Shown: positions 10,897-20,877, counted from the stretch's first letter. The stretch: 38,941 bases of DNA from Prorocentrum cordatum (GCA_963575745.1 CAUYUJ010003990.1:35001-73941); one strand, 5' to 3'. The notes: generated by a model from the letters alone, not told the origin. Made by a program: numbers and translations.

Positions 10897-11095
10897 TGCC
10901 CAATCGGGCGCGCGTGCTGGGGAGGAGAAGGAGGACGGGGAGAGAAGGGGGAGGGGGGCGGAGGATGGGGGGGAGAAGAATCGGAGAGGATCGGGAGAGG
11001 AGGAGGGTGGGGAATGAAACGAAGGGAGAGGAGAGGGGGGCGAGGAGGAGGTGGAGGAGGAGGAGGAGGAAGAGGAGGAGGGGGATACTGAGATG
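10897..11095. other. G/A-rich tract after the helicase element
   Basis: Polypurine sequence, mostly GGGAGA and GAGGAGG, rich in G on the plus strand. It follows the stop codon of the helicase remnant. No structure like a Helitron 3' terminus, that is a hairpin followed by CTRR, was confirmed here. Confidence 0.6.
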
Positions 11096-11099
11096 AGGC

Positions 11100-11390
11100 T
11101 CTGGGTTCTGGGTTATGGGTTAAAGGCTTCTTGTTTGTGTACCGGGGTATCGCGGCACGGCTCTCGGGGGCCTCTGGAAGGCAATGTTGAAGCCACCAGG
11201 GGGCCGAGGTGGAGGGGGGGGACGGGGGGGGCGAAGAGAAGGTTCAGAGTCATGGGTTATGGGTTAGAGGCATCTTGTATGTGTATCGGGATCTCGCGGG
11301 ACGGCTCTCGGGGGCCTGTGGAATGTAGTTTTGAAACCACTTGGGGGGCGTTCCGGAGCCTCTGGGGGGCTTCTTGGGTTTTCTGGGGGG
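11100..11390 (+). repeat. 143-bp direct duplication
   Basis: The segment starting GGGTTATGGGTTAAAGGC at 11110 recurs at 11253 as GGGTTATGGGTTAGAGGC, with matching downstream sequence such as GACGGCTCTCGGGGGCCTG. The copies differ at many positions. The second copy leads into the GGCC-type repeat; a reverse relative of the edge is visible at 16968-16983. Confidence 0.75.
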
Positions 11391-11925
11391 CGTCAGGGGA
11401 AAGTTTTGGGGGCCTCTGGTGGCCTCTGGGGGCACATTTGGGGCCGCCTGGGGATCCTTGGGGCGGAAAGCTAGCTTTTTTAAATGTTCGGTCGCCCTCT
11501 TGGGCTTCTCGTGGTGCAGTTTTGGAGCCCTCTTGGGCTGTCTTGGGGACGTCTTGGGCCGTCTCGGGACCATCTGGGGCCGTCTTGGGGCCGTCTTGGG
11601 GGTCTCTTGTGCCGTCTTGTGGCTGTCTTCGGGGCCTCTTGGGCCGTGTTGGAGCGTCGGGAAGCCGAAAAGGCGAAACGGCAAACAACACCGGAAGACA
11701 CAATGGAAAATCAACAATGTTCGCCTCTTGAGGCCCTCTTGGAAGGCTTGTTTGGGACCTCTTGGGCCGTCTTGGAGGCCTCTTGGCCAATCTCGGGGCC
11801 ATCTTGGGCGTCTTGGAGCACATGTGTGGCGTCTCGGGGCCCTCGTGGGCCGTCATGGAGGCCTCGTGGGGCCTTCTTGCCCCGTCTTGAGGCCTTTTTG
11901 GGTTCGGAAAAGCTTCGTGATGCGC
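11340..11925 (+). repeat. GGCC/CTTGG short-period repeat with spacer (copy 2)
   Basis: Dense units such as TCTTGGGGCCGTCTTGGGGC surround a spacer at about 11650-11735 that contains GAAGCCGAAAAGGCGAAACG and GGAAAATCAACAATG. A second, shorter spacer lies at about 11463-11490. The plus strand is strongly G-biased. Long open frames on both strands are consequences of the repeat. Confidence 0.85.
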
Positions 11926-12433
11926 TCGCGCCAGGCTGGGGGGGGGGGCCGGGGGGGGGTGGTCAAGTCTCCGGTTTGGGGTCCCGGGGGGGGGGTAGGG
12001 GGGGGAATTATTTCACACGCCCAGAGACCCACAAGGGGTCGGCGAATTCCTTTTTTGTGGCGGAGTTGCAAAACGATGTTTTTCTGTATGCGGGGTGTGG
12101 GGGGAGGGGGGGGGTACGAATCAATTCCTGTTTGTGTGAGGGGGTACAGTAGGGTCTGTTTGTGACCCTTCGTGGGGATTGCATGTGTGTTTCCTGTGTG
12201 GGGGCTACACATTGATTTTTTTTTGTGGCGGGATTACAAATCGACCCCCTTTGTGGGGGGGTACAAGGTCCCTTTGTGTGAGGAGGTACACATCGATTCC
12301 TTTTGTGGCGGAGGGGGGGAGGGTCTGGCCGTGGGGGAAAAATCCCAGCAACACAAAAAAACGGCCCTCTGGATCCATGGGCCCAGTTTTTTTCTGACCC
12401 AGAAAGAAAACGGGCCAGTGGATTCAGGGAATC
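11926..12433 (+). repeat. G-run cluster and degenerate TTTGTGG array
   Basis: Runs of 8 to 11 G occur at about 11940-12005 and again near 12100. From 12040 to 12310 a loose array alternates motifs like TTCCTTTTGTGGCGG and GGGGGGTACAA with CACATCGATTCC. No coding content is seen. The segment ends at the (GTT)n tract that starts the next element. Confidence 0.6.
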
Positions 12434-13267
12434 GTTTTGTTGTTGTTGTTGTTGTTGTTGTTGTTGAACATTATTACTTCTAAAGAATAATTATTGTTGG
12501 GACCCCTGGTGCATGGCCCCCCCGCCGCGCCTAGGCCGCAGCCACATTTTCATCATTTTCGTGAGGAAGTCTCAGGCAAAACGGGTTGGTCCGGATCCGG
12601 TTGTTTTGTTACGGCCCGCTTTCCCTTGCAAAAAATAAGCTAAAGTGGACATTTCTTGTTCTAACATAACCAAACTTCAAGAATCCCTTGCCAAAAATAA
12701 GGTAAAGTGGACATTCGCGCGCGCAAGACGAAATCCTTCCAAAACCTTAGTTTTCGTAGCGATTTTAACATAAAAAGCATCAAACAAACAATGTTTTTTT
12801 TTTTTTATGTCAAAATTTCATCCCGCGCGCTCTTGCGGATTCGTAGGAAACCCAACACTTTTTAAACATTTCTGTCAAACGGGCTTTTGCGAGCAACTTT
12901 TTCGAACTTCTGCAACAACGGTTGCGCACCTGCCAGGGCCTTCATCCCTGTCAAATAATACCATGCGGGACACATTCGTTTTTTCTTCGCGCGCGCACGC
13001 CGTCGTCGTCGGCCGCGGGGCCCTGAATAGTAGCCACGGTCGTCCGCATGCCACGAAGTGAAGTGTCCGAACGTCATAGGGCGGGAAGCTGCGTGTGGGT
13101 GGTGGCGAAGAGTCGTTTGGAAATTTGGTAGAGCTTGAACCGGCCCCCCCCACAAAGTGGGGGTATTGCCCGCCTCCTATGAAAACCCTGGCACTGGTGA
13201 GAACGGAGTGTCCGGTGATGCTAGTATTGTTGTTGTTGTTGTTCGCGTTGTTGTTGTTGTTGTTGTT
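12434..13267 (+). mobile_element. (GTT)n-bounded repeat unit, copy 1
   Basis: The unit starts with (GTT)n at 12434-12465, continues with GAACATTATTACTTCTAAAG, then an AT-rich part with a 66-bp tandem duplication around CCCTTGCAAAAAATAAGC, then ATAATACCATGCGGGACACA, then a right part around GTAGCCACGGTCGTCCGCA and ACCCTGGCACTGGTGAGAAC, and ends in a second (TTG)n tract at 13227-13267. It lacks the middle segment of about 350 bp found in copies 2 and 3. A hairpin with arms CCCCAC and GTGGGG lies near 13150-13165. An open frame starting at 12807 is present in other copies too, but the sequence outside it is equally conserved, so I do not call it a gene. Confidence 0.75.
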
Positions 13268-14412
13268 GAACATTATTAATTCTAAAGAATAATTATTGTT
13301 GGGACCCCTGGTGCACGGCCCCCCTGCGCCGCCTAGGCCGCAGCTACATTTTCATCATTTTCGTGAGGAAGCCTCAGGTAAGACGATGTCATCAAGATCC
13401 GGTTGTTTTGTTGTAATCCGTTTTCCCTTGCAAAAAACACTATAAAATGACATTTCTTGTTCTAATATAATCAAATTTCAAGAATCCCTTGCAAAAAATA
13501 GGGTAAAGTGGACATTCGCGCGCGCAAGACGAAATCCTTCCAAAACCTTAGTGTTCGCAGCGATTTTAACATAAAAACATCAAAAAACCAATGGTTTTTC
13601 AACAAAAAAATGTCAAAATCTCATCCCGCGCGCTCTTGCGGATTCGTAGGAAACCCAACACTTTTTAAACATTTCTGTCAAACGGGCTTTTGCGAGCAAC
13701 TTTTTTTCGAACTTCTGCGACAACGGTTGCGCACCTGCCAGGGCCATCATCCCTGTCAAATAATACCATGCGGGACACATTCGTTTTTTGCGCGCGCACG
13801 CCGAAATCTCCAAAAACCATTGGGTTCTTAAGAATTTTAGCACAACCATCGGACAACATCGGGACAACCACAACCATCAGGACAACCATCGGGACAACCA
13901 TCGAGACAACCATCGGGACAACCATATCCTCTCTCTCTTGTGTATTCCCACATCCCTCAGGAATTTGCCCTAAAGATGTGATCAACTATCTTGTGAGTAC
14001 GTATCATTTGTATCATGTGTATCATGTACCATATGCATCATATGCAACAGATGTTCTGTGGAAGGCTTAACAACTTCTGTGGGTTAACAAGGCTTAACAA
14101 CTTCTGTGGGTGTACGAACGTAGGCTTAACAACTTCTGTGGTGTGTACTCCACGCCAGTGTAGTAGCCACGGTCGTCCGCAGGCCACGAAGTGAAGTGTC
14201 CGAACGTCATAGGGCGGGAAGCTGGGTGTGGGTGGTGGCGAAGAGTCGTGTGGATATTTGGTAGAGCTTGCACTGCTCCCCCACAAAGTGGGGGTATTGG
14301 CTGGCGTCGCATGAAAACCCTGGCACTGGTGAGAACACTGAGCGGTCGGGTAAAGTGATTGTTGTTGTTGTTGTTGTGTTGTGTTGTTGTTGTTGGTGGT
14401 GTTGTTGTTGTT
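13227..14412 (+). mobile_element. (GTT)n-bounded repeat unit, copy 2
   Basis: This copy is arranged head-to-tail with copy 1 and shares its left (TTG)n tract at 13227-13267, interrupted by CGC. It is nearly identical to copy 3 at 28127-29164 over its first 550 bp, clearly closer than either is to copy 1. It contains a private 12-bp minisatellite at 13845-13928 and a segment with three repeats of GGCTTAACAACTTCTGTGG. The right part again carries the CCCCCAC-AAA-GTGGGGG hairpin at about 14276-14292 and ends in TTG repeats from about 14357. Confidence 0.75.
13845..13928 (+). repeat. 12-bp minisatellite inside unit copy 2
   Basis: About seven variants of CATCGGGACAAC. It is absent from the other copies of the surrounding unit, so it expanded after that copy was made. 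Confidence 0.85.
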
Positions 14413-14575
14413 GCTGTTGCTGTTATGTGTTGCTTATTGTTTGTTGTTTGTTGTTTGCTGTTTGCTGTTTGTTGTTGGTTGATTGTTGTTTGCTGTTTGG
14501 TGTTTGTTGTTTGTTGCTTGTTGCTTGTTGCTTGTTGTTTGTTGTTTGTTTGTTGTTTGTTGTTTGTTCTTGTCG
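14356..14575 (+). repeat. TTG and TTGTTTG microsatellite
   Basis: (TTG)n at the end of unit copy 2 passes into a longer degenerate tract of TTGTTTGTTGTTTGCTG type. It ends abruptly at the C-rich minisatellite. Confidence 0.9.
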
Positions 14576-14579
14576 TCGT

Positions 14580-14822
14580 CCCACCCCGCCCCGCGACCCA
14601 CCCGCAACCCACCCCGCGACCCACCGGCGACCCACCCGCGCCCCACCCCGCGACCCACCCGCGACCCACCCCGCGACCCACCCGCGACCCACCTGCGACC
14701 CACACGTGGCCCACCCCGCGACCCGCCCGCGGTCCACCCCGCGACCCCCCTAGCGACCCACCCGCGACCCAACGGCGACCCACCCGCGACCCACCCGCGA
14801 CCCACCCCGCGACCCACCCAAA
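14580..14822 (+). repeat. C-rich 11-bp minisatellite
   Basis: About twenty units of GCGACCCACCC with occasional extra C. Reverse frames read as W, G, R and V-rich peptides and are not genes. Confidence 0.9.
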
Positions 14823-14825
14823 ACT

Positions 14826-15110
14826 TTCGGCGCCTGCGGCGGGCTTCTTTGGCATTCGTTCCAGGTCAGAATATGCGACCCACCCGCGACCCAAACCGCG
14901 TTCAGTGTACAAATCAAATGTTCGGCGCCTGCGGCGAGCTGTTTTTGAATTCCCTCGTTCACTGAACAAGCCAAAACTTCGGCGCCTGCGGCGGGTTTGT
15001 GTTGCATTCGTTCCAGGTGGAGAACCTGCGACCCAAATTGCGTTCAGTGTACAAATCAAAATTTTCGGCGCCTGCGGTGGGCTGTTTGTGCATTCGTTCC
15101 GGGTGGCACC
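14826..15110 (+). repeat. Two-part higher-order repeat of about 150 bp
   Basis: Four units begin with TTCGGCGCCTGCGG at 14826, 14921, 14978 and 15064. Alternate units match each other: GCATTCGTTCCAGGT follows the first and third, and GCGTTCAGTGTACAAATCAA precedes the second and fourth. The pattern is therefore a dimer repeated about twice. Confidence 0.8.
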
Positions 15111-15119
15111 CTGCGCGTC

Positions 15120-15412
15120 CTGTGAGGAGGGAGAGGAGGAGGAGGAGGAGGAGGAGGAGGAGGAGGAGGAGGAGGAGGAGGAGGAGGAGGAGGAGGAGGA
15201 GGAGTAGGAGATGAGGACAAGGAGGAAAAAGTAGGTAGGAAGAACGGAGGAAGGAAAAAGGAGGAAAGAAGGAGGAGGAGGAGTAGGAGGAGGAGGAGGA
15301 GGCGGACGACGACGATGACGAGGACGCGGACGAGGAAGAGGAAGAGGAGGAGGCCGACGAGGAGGAGGAGGAGACGAGGCCCATCGACAAGGAATGGGGG
15401 GGGGGGGGGGTG
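15120..15412 (+). repeat. GGA and GAC microsatellite cluster with G run
   Basis: (GGA)n at about 15128-15210, mixed G/A sequence to 15300, GACGAC and GAGGAG to 15385, then an uninterrupted G run of about 14 near 15397-15410. Confidence 0.9.
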
Positions 15413-15524
15413 TTGGTGGGGAGAGGGCCACGAGGTCCGCCGGCTCGACGCCCGCGTCGCCCGCACCCGCCCCCTCACTCTTATCCGCAATTACGGGGTG
15501 CTACGGGTATGTGCGTATCTATCA

Positions 15525-15539
15525 ATCAATCTATCTATC

Positions 15540-15586
<47 letters not shown>
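15525..15586. repeat. (TATC)n and (TA)n microsatellite
   Basis: ATCTATCTATCT is followed by nearly pure TA from 15541 to 15584. Confidence 0.95.
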
Positions 15587-15609
15587 GTACGTGTGTGTAT
15601 CGGAGCAGG

Positions 15610-16960
15610 CCAGGGGGGGGGCCGGGCCAGTGCCGTACCCCCCCATGGGGGTATTGGGGGGTCCCAGGGCTCCCAGGACTGCCCGGGCCCGCTCCCGAAC
15701 ACGCCACGACACTCCAAGAGGGCCCTACAAGAGGCCCCGGTCACGCCAAAGATACCTCAGGACGGCCGACGATGCCGCCAAAACGCCCCAAGAGCGCCTC
15801 CAGAGGCCCTTCCAAAGGGCCCCAGAAGCCGAATATGATAAATTCTCTTATGGTTTTTTTTAGATTTTGTGCGCTGTCGCATGTTCCGCCTCCCCACGGT
15901 CCCGGACGGCGTCAGAGGCCCTTCAGATCGCTCCAAGACGGCCGAAGAGGCTCCCAATAAAGCCCAGAGACGGGCCAGGAGGCCCCCCTGATGATTCAAG
16001 AGGGGCTCGAGAGCGCCCCAAGAGAGCCCCAAGAGCGACCGTAGAGGGCCCGAAAAGCGCGCCATTTCAAGGTCTCCGGCCTGAGAGGCTCCTAGGACGC
16101 CCCCGAAGGCCATCAAGAGGCTCCCAAGAAGTCCGTGAGGCTCCTAAGAGGCCCCCAGGAAGCCCCAATAGGCCACCAAGGGGCCCCCAGGGAAGCCCCC
16201 TGCGGGCCCCCAAGGGACCTTGGGTAGGGGGTCCCGGGGCCCCCCAAAGTGCACTGATTTGTCTTCGGGCCGTTTCGGTCCCGGCGCGGGGCGCCAAAAA
16301 ACGTCAAAGGGGGCCGAGAGGGCGCCAAGATGGCCCAAGAGCACTCCAAGAGAGCCCAAGATCGTACAAGAGCGTTTCAAAGTTGGTCCAACCTGGCTTG
16401 AAGAAAGCCCATGAGGGCTTCAAGACGGCCAAGATGCCTTCAAAAGGACGCCCACGAGGCACTCAGGAGGCGGAACAAATATGTTTTTTTCTATGGTTTT
16501 TGAAGGTGTTTCGTGTTCTCGCTGTTTCGTGCTTCCGACGGTCCAAGACAGCCCACGAGGCCCCAGAAGTCAGGGCAAGACGGCCCTAGAGGCACCCAAA
16601 GGGGGCGCTACGACGGCGGGCGCCGCGACGGCGCAAGAGAGCCCCAAGACGGCCCAAGAGTGCCCCAAGATGGCCCAAGATACGCCCAAGAGGTCGCCAA
16701 GACCGCCCCAAGACGGGCCCAAGAGGGGGAACACGAACCGACAATTCGAGCATTCCGCCCCAAGAGGCCTCCAGGAGGTCCCCAGAGGCCCCCAACAGAG
16801 CCCAAGAGGCCCCCGAGAGGTCCCCTAGAGGCCCCACGAGGCCACACAGGGTCACAAAAAGACGCCCCACGAGCACCCCAAACGGCTCCCAAGAGACCTC
16901 CAAAATTGCCTTCAAGATGCCCCCTGGAAGCCTCCCACGAATTCCAAACGAACTTCCAAG
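15610..16960 (-). repeat. GGCC/CTTGG short-period repeat, reverse orientation
   Basis: The plus strand reads CCAAGAGGCCCCCAGAGG-type units, the complement of copies at 4085 and 11340. Two A/T-rich spacers, near 15828-15895 and 16471-16540, share TCTATGGTTTTTGAAGG or TCTTATGGTTTTTTTTAG and a following GCTGTTTCGTGC or GCTGTCGCATGT motif, and both end at ACGGTCC. They align with the complement of the spacers in the forward copies. Peptides rich in P, R, G, K and Q in several frames come from the repeat. Confidence 0.85.
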
Positions 16961-17240
16961 AGGCCTATAACCCACAACCCAGGCACGGTGGCGGGATGGG
17001 CCGAAGGCCACTAACTGGAAGGACGAGGCATGTCTGTCAATCTCTCTGCCACTTCCACCCTCGGGCCGAGAAGGCTGAGCCGCGCTGGACGCGCCGCAGG
17101 CTGGGGTTCTCCGCCGGTGTCGCCGTTCGTCTCCCTGGGCCAGCATGCCCCTCCGCTTCCCAGGCATGCGGCGGACGCGGATCCACTTTTTCAGGGCACG
17201 GGCACGACCGCCAGCTTTTGATCCTGCACCGTAGTCTGCA
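16961..17240. other. Unique spacer, no feature recognised
   Basis: Mixed sequence free of simple repeats, open in more than one frame on both strands. I looked here for upstream exons of the kinase (glycine loop, HRDLKP) and found none. Confidence 0.4.
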
Positions 17241-17430
17241 GGCCAGAGTGAATTTAAGACGAATGCGTGCGGCGCTAAGGCGAGAGTCTCACCTCGAAAA
17301 GCAACCGGCCTCCATCCGCGTATCTGTTGCAATCGTCCAGATTCAGGAGCATGCCATGTGAGGACGTTTGAGGTGAAATATCTGGCCTGCCCTCCCGACA
17401 CATCTGGAGGTCCGACAGGGATGAGTTACT
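17241..17430 (+). repeat. M2 unit with M3 tail
   Basis: One clear M2 unit starts near AGACGAATGCGTGCGGCGCT at 17257. It is followed by an M3-like tail with GGCCTGCCCTCCCGACACA and GACAGGGATGAGTTA at 17380-17425. Confidence 0.7.
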
Positions 17431-17443
17431 TATAAGAGAAAAA

Positions 17444-17591
17444 CGATTGATGATGATCATGCTGCTGCTGACGATGATGCTGCTGATGACGACGACGACG
17501 CTGCTGCTGCTGTTGCTCCTGCTGCTGCTGCCGACGACGACGAGGATGATGCTGCTGATGATGATGATGACGATGATGACGAGACTGATGG

Positions 17592-17662
<71 letters not shown>

Positions 17663-18114
17663 ACGAGTGTGATGAGTATGGTGATGACGATGATGATTAT
17701 AATGATGATGCTGATGATGCTGCTGATCATGATGGTGCTGATGATGATGATTATGATGCTGCTGATGATGATGATGGTGATGGTGATGGCCATGATGCTG
17801 GTGAATCTGATGACCGTGGTGATTATGTTAATGATGACGATGACGATGTTGATGATGGTGATGATGATGCTGAATTGATGCTGATGATGACGACGGCGAT
17901 GATGACGAGGATGATGATGCTGATGATGCTGACGATGAGGAGTAGGAGGACCAGGAGCAGGAAGAGGCGGAGGAGGTGGAGGAGGAAGAGGATGATGAGG
18001 AGGAAAGGAGAGGGGAGGAGAGGAGAGGAGGGAGGACGAAGATTGGACATGGGTAGGATGTTGAGGAGGAGGAGGATAAGGAGGAGGAGGATAAGGAGGA
18101 GGAGGAGGAGGAGG
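17444..18114. repeat. Long GAT/GCT/GGA microsatellite tract
   Basis: About 500 bp of (GAT)n with GCT and GAC variants, the purest part at 17590-17660, then (GGA)n from about 17940 to 18114. It precedes block M1, as in the other composite copies. Confidence 0.95.
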
Positions 18115-20070
18115 AGGACCAGTGCACACCCAAGAGTCATCAAGGATGCAGGAATGACCCCCCCCTCCAAGCCTCCTCCTCATAGGCCACTACAACGGTT
18201 CGTGTCCATTGAGGGAACTGCCTCGTTGGAAGACAACCGTTTGAAGACCCTGGAACATGCCAAAACATTGTTCTCGGGATTTCAAGGCCACGGATCAACC
18301 TGACTGCTGCGTCTTGACGACCCTGAATCGTGCCAAATCGCCATGTTTGGGACTCCAACACCGCGAACCAACAGAACTGTTGCACCCTCATAATCCTGAG
18401 TATTTCCAAAACGTGATTTCTGGTAGGTTCATTAACCATGAGAATCCGTGAAACCCTTCCAAATGTAATCAAAGAATGTGCGCGGCGCTGAGGCGAGAGT
18501 CACAGTTTGAAACGGAACCGCCCTCAATCCGTGAAGCTCTTGCAATTTATATGAACGGGTGTTCGTGGCGCTAAAGCGAGAGCCACAGTTTGAAATGGAA
18601 CCGCCCTCTTTGCAAGAATTGTTCAAAGCGAATGTGCGCGGCGCCAAGGCCAGAGACACATTTTGACAACCACCCACCCTCAATCCGTGAAGCCTTTCCA
18701 CATGTTCAAAAAAATGCGCGCGGCGCTAAGGCGAGAGTCACATGTTGAAAACCACCCGCCTCCAACCACCCGCCAGTTATTTTTTAAGCTTCAGGGTCAG
18801 AAGTGGTGCGGAAGTCTGGGGCGAAACGCCTGGCCCGCCCTAGAACTTGCTTCGTGGAGGGACAGGGGAAAGTTGGGTATAAGGAAAAAGCACAGAGGAG
18901 GAGGAGGAGATTGAGGATGAGGAGTACAGGAGCAGCATCAACAACAACAGCAGGATATGTAGGAACGCAGGAGAAGGAGGAGGAGAAGGAGGAGGACCGG
19001 TGTAAACCCAAGAGTCATCAACGATGTTTCAATAAAACCTCCCTCCAAGCTCCCTCCTCACAGGCCCCTACAAAGGTTCATTTTCATTGACGGGACTGCC
19101 TCGTTGGAAGAACCGCTTGTAGACCCTGGAGCATGCCAAACCATTGCTCTCGGGATTTCAATTCCACGGATCAACCTGACTGCTTCGTCTTGACGACCTT
19201 GAATCGTGCCAAAACGCCATGCTTGGGACTTCGACACCGCGACTCATATTTGTTGCAGCCGCATAGCCCTGAACATTTCCAGAACACTAGTTCTGGTACG
19301 TTGACCAGGGAAACCCGTGAGACTTTCAAAACTTGTGTGACCGATTGTGCTCGGCCGAAAACCACATGTTGTAAAGGAACCGCCTTCAATCCGTCAAGCT
19401 CTTGCAAATGTTGAACACGAATGTGCGCGGCGCTAAGGCGAGTGCCAATTTTGAAAACGGCCCGCCGTCAATCCGTGAAGCTCTTGCAGCTTTTAAAGAC
19501 GAATGCGCGCGGCGCTAAGGCGAGAACCACATTTTGAAAACCACCCGCTTTCAATCCGTGAAATGTTTGCAATCTTTTGTTAAGGGAATGTGTGCGGCGC
19601 TTGGGCGACAGCCACATTTCGAAAAGGAGTCGCCCTCAATCCGTCAAATTCGTGCATATTTCGACAACGAATGCGCTCGGCGCTAAGGCGAGAGCCACGT
19701 TTTGAAAACGACCCGCCCTCAATCCGTGAAGCTCGTGCCGTTTTTTTATGAATGCGAGCGACGCTGGGGCGGCAGCCACATTTTGAAAACCATCCGCTTT
19801 CAATCCTTGGAACTTTTGCAAATGTTTAAAACGAGTGTGCGCGGCGCTCGGGCGAGAGCCACATTTTGAAAATCACCCGCACTCAATCCGTGAAGCTCTC
19901 AAATTTGAGAACGACTTTGCGCGGCGCCAAGGCGAGAGCCACATTATGAAAACCACCCGCCCGCCATCTGTAAAATTGTTGTCACTGTTTAAGCTTCAGA
20001 GTCATAAGTGGTGAGGAAGTCTCAGGCGAAACGCCGTGCCCGCGTGCGTCAGGGAGAAGTTGTTCATCAG
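18115..20070 (+). repeat. Two tandem composite repeats (M1-M2-M3, twice)
   Basis: The first copy has M1 at 18115-18450, M2 at 18455-18785, M3 at 18785-18870 and a GGA tract to 18990. The second has M1 at 18990-19330, about eight M2 units at 19340-19985, and M3 at 19985-20065. M2 units are 80 to 87 bp and share GGCGCTAAGGCGAGAGCCAC, ATTTTGAAAACCACCCGC and CTCAATCCGTGAAGCTC. M3 again leads into a G/A-rich microsatellite. No gene is supported inside. Confidence 0.85.
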
Positions 20071-20079
20071 GACAAGGAA

Positions 20080-20325
20080 TGAGAGGAAGGGGAAGAGGCG
20101 GAGGCGGAGGAGGAGCAGGAGGAGCAGCAGGAGGAGGAGGAGGAGGAGGACAGAAGAGGCATCAACAACAACAGCAGTAGGTGCAGGAACGCAGGAGGAG
20201 GAGGAGGAGGAGGAGGAGGTGGAGGATGACTCGGAGGGCGGAGAGGGTGGAGGAGGCAAAGGGGAGGAGGATGAGGAGGATGAGGCCGGGGCCCTGCGGG
20301 GCGGGGCCACGGACTGGGCGCCGGG
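20080..20325. repeat. GGA microsatellite cluster
   Basis: G/A-rich trinucleotide tracts at 20085-20150 and 20190-20220 with mixed G-rich sequence to 20325. It ends directly at the splice acceptor of the first kinase exon, so this is the 3' end of an intron. Confidence 0.8.
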
Positions 20326-20329
20326 GGAG

Positions 20330-20437
20330 GAGAACATCCTCCTGGAGTCCGCGACGATGTCGGTGCGCATCGCGGATTTTGGCCAGGCGCGCCGCGACGA
20401 GGGGGCAGGGGCCTGCCGACGGCGGCCCTGCGCTGCG
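20330..20437 (+). CDS. CMGC protein kinase, exon with DFG motif
   Basis: A 36-codon, phase-0 exon that starts after GGGGGAG at 20329 and ends before GTCGAC at 20438. It begins ENILLESATMSVRIADFG, which is the end of the catalytic loop (the EN of HRDLKPEN) and the magnesium-binding DFG of subdomain VII, followed by QARRDEGAGACRRRPCAA. Joined to the next exon it gives 16 residues between the R of DFGQAR and TRWYRAPE, close to the usual CMGC spacing. CMGC kinases phosphorylate Ser or Thr; by eye the next exons are most like the MAK/ICK or CDKL groups, which act on cilia or flagella in other eukaryotes. The residues aligned with the activating T-x-Y read CAA, so that phosphorylation site seems absent. 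The preceding exon with HRDLKP was not found. Confidence 0.75.
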
Positions 20438-20725
20438 GTCGACGGGGGGAGGGCGACGAGCTTGGCAGAGGAGATGGGCGGCGGGTGGGGCGAGACTCGC
20501 AGAGGAGGGGGGGCGGGTAGGAGCCCAGACTCAGACCCCTTCGCGATGTGAAGAGATCGCGACGGGAGGGTTGTCGCCATTTTCTGCCATTGGGGGCCCT
20601 TCCGGGGCCTCGGCGACCGTCAACAAAATAGCTCAGTACGCGAAGCGAGTCCCGGGGAAGGGGTCCAGACCTCTGGGGGTCGGCGTTGTGAACAAATCAC
20701 GACGCCAGGGGTCTGGGAGACCAGA

Positions 20726-20877
20726 GATTTGATGTGGTGACTTTTTCAATACGTGGTTCCCGGGACCGGTTTTCTATCATGAGTAATTTTTTCACGGTCC
20801 CGGGGCCCAGCGAGGGCCCCCAGGAGCCGAAAATTGCGAAAAACCTCCATCTTGATTTTTGTTTCATGCGTTGGACC
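20726..20877 (+). mobile_element. D repeat, copy 1
   Basis: Dispersed repeat of about 150 to 172 bp with GGGACCGGTTTTCTATCATG, GTCCCGGGGCCCAGCG and GAAAAACCTCCATCTTGATT. Other copies are at 23042-23213 and 34401-34569. This copy lacks a stretch of about 20 bp present in the others. Confidence 0.75.

Noticed and set aside
11341-12165. Plus-strand open frames in the GGCC-type repeat
   Set aside because: Several frames on both strands are open and the peptides change with the repeat period; no domain is present.
12807-13061. Open frame MSKFHPARSCGFVGN in the GTT unit, shared with copy 3
   Set aside because: Conservation continues at the same level outside the frame, and copy 2 carries a length change in a T run that breaks the frame, so there is no sign of selection on a protein.
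14094-15431. Reverse-strand open frame of 445 codons
   Set aside because: It spans a C-rich minisatellite, TTG repeats and GGA microsatellites; the peptide is a string of simple repeats.
17275-18183. Reverse-strand open frame of 302 codons
   Set aside because: It is mostly poly-Ile, Ser and His from the GAT microsatellite.
11000-20329. Search for upstream kinase exons (glycine loop, VAIK, HRDLKP)
   Set aside because: No convincing match was found by eye on the plus strand. They may be too short to see or lie upstream of the window, so nothing was annotated.
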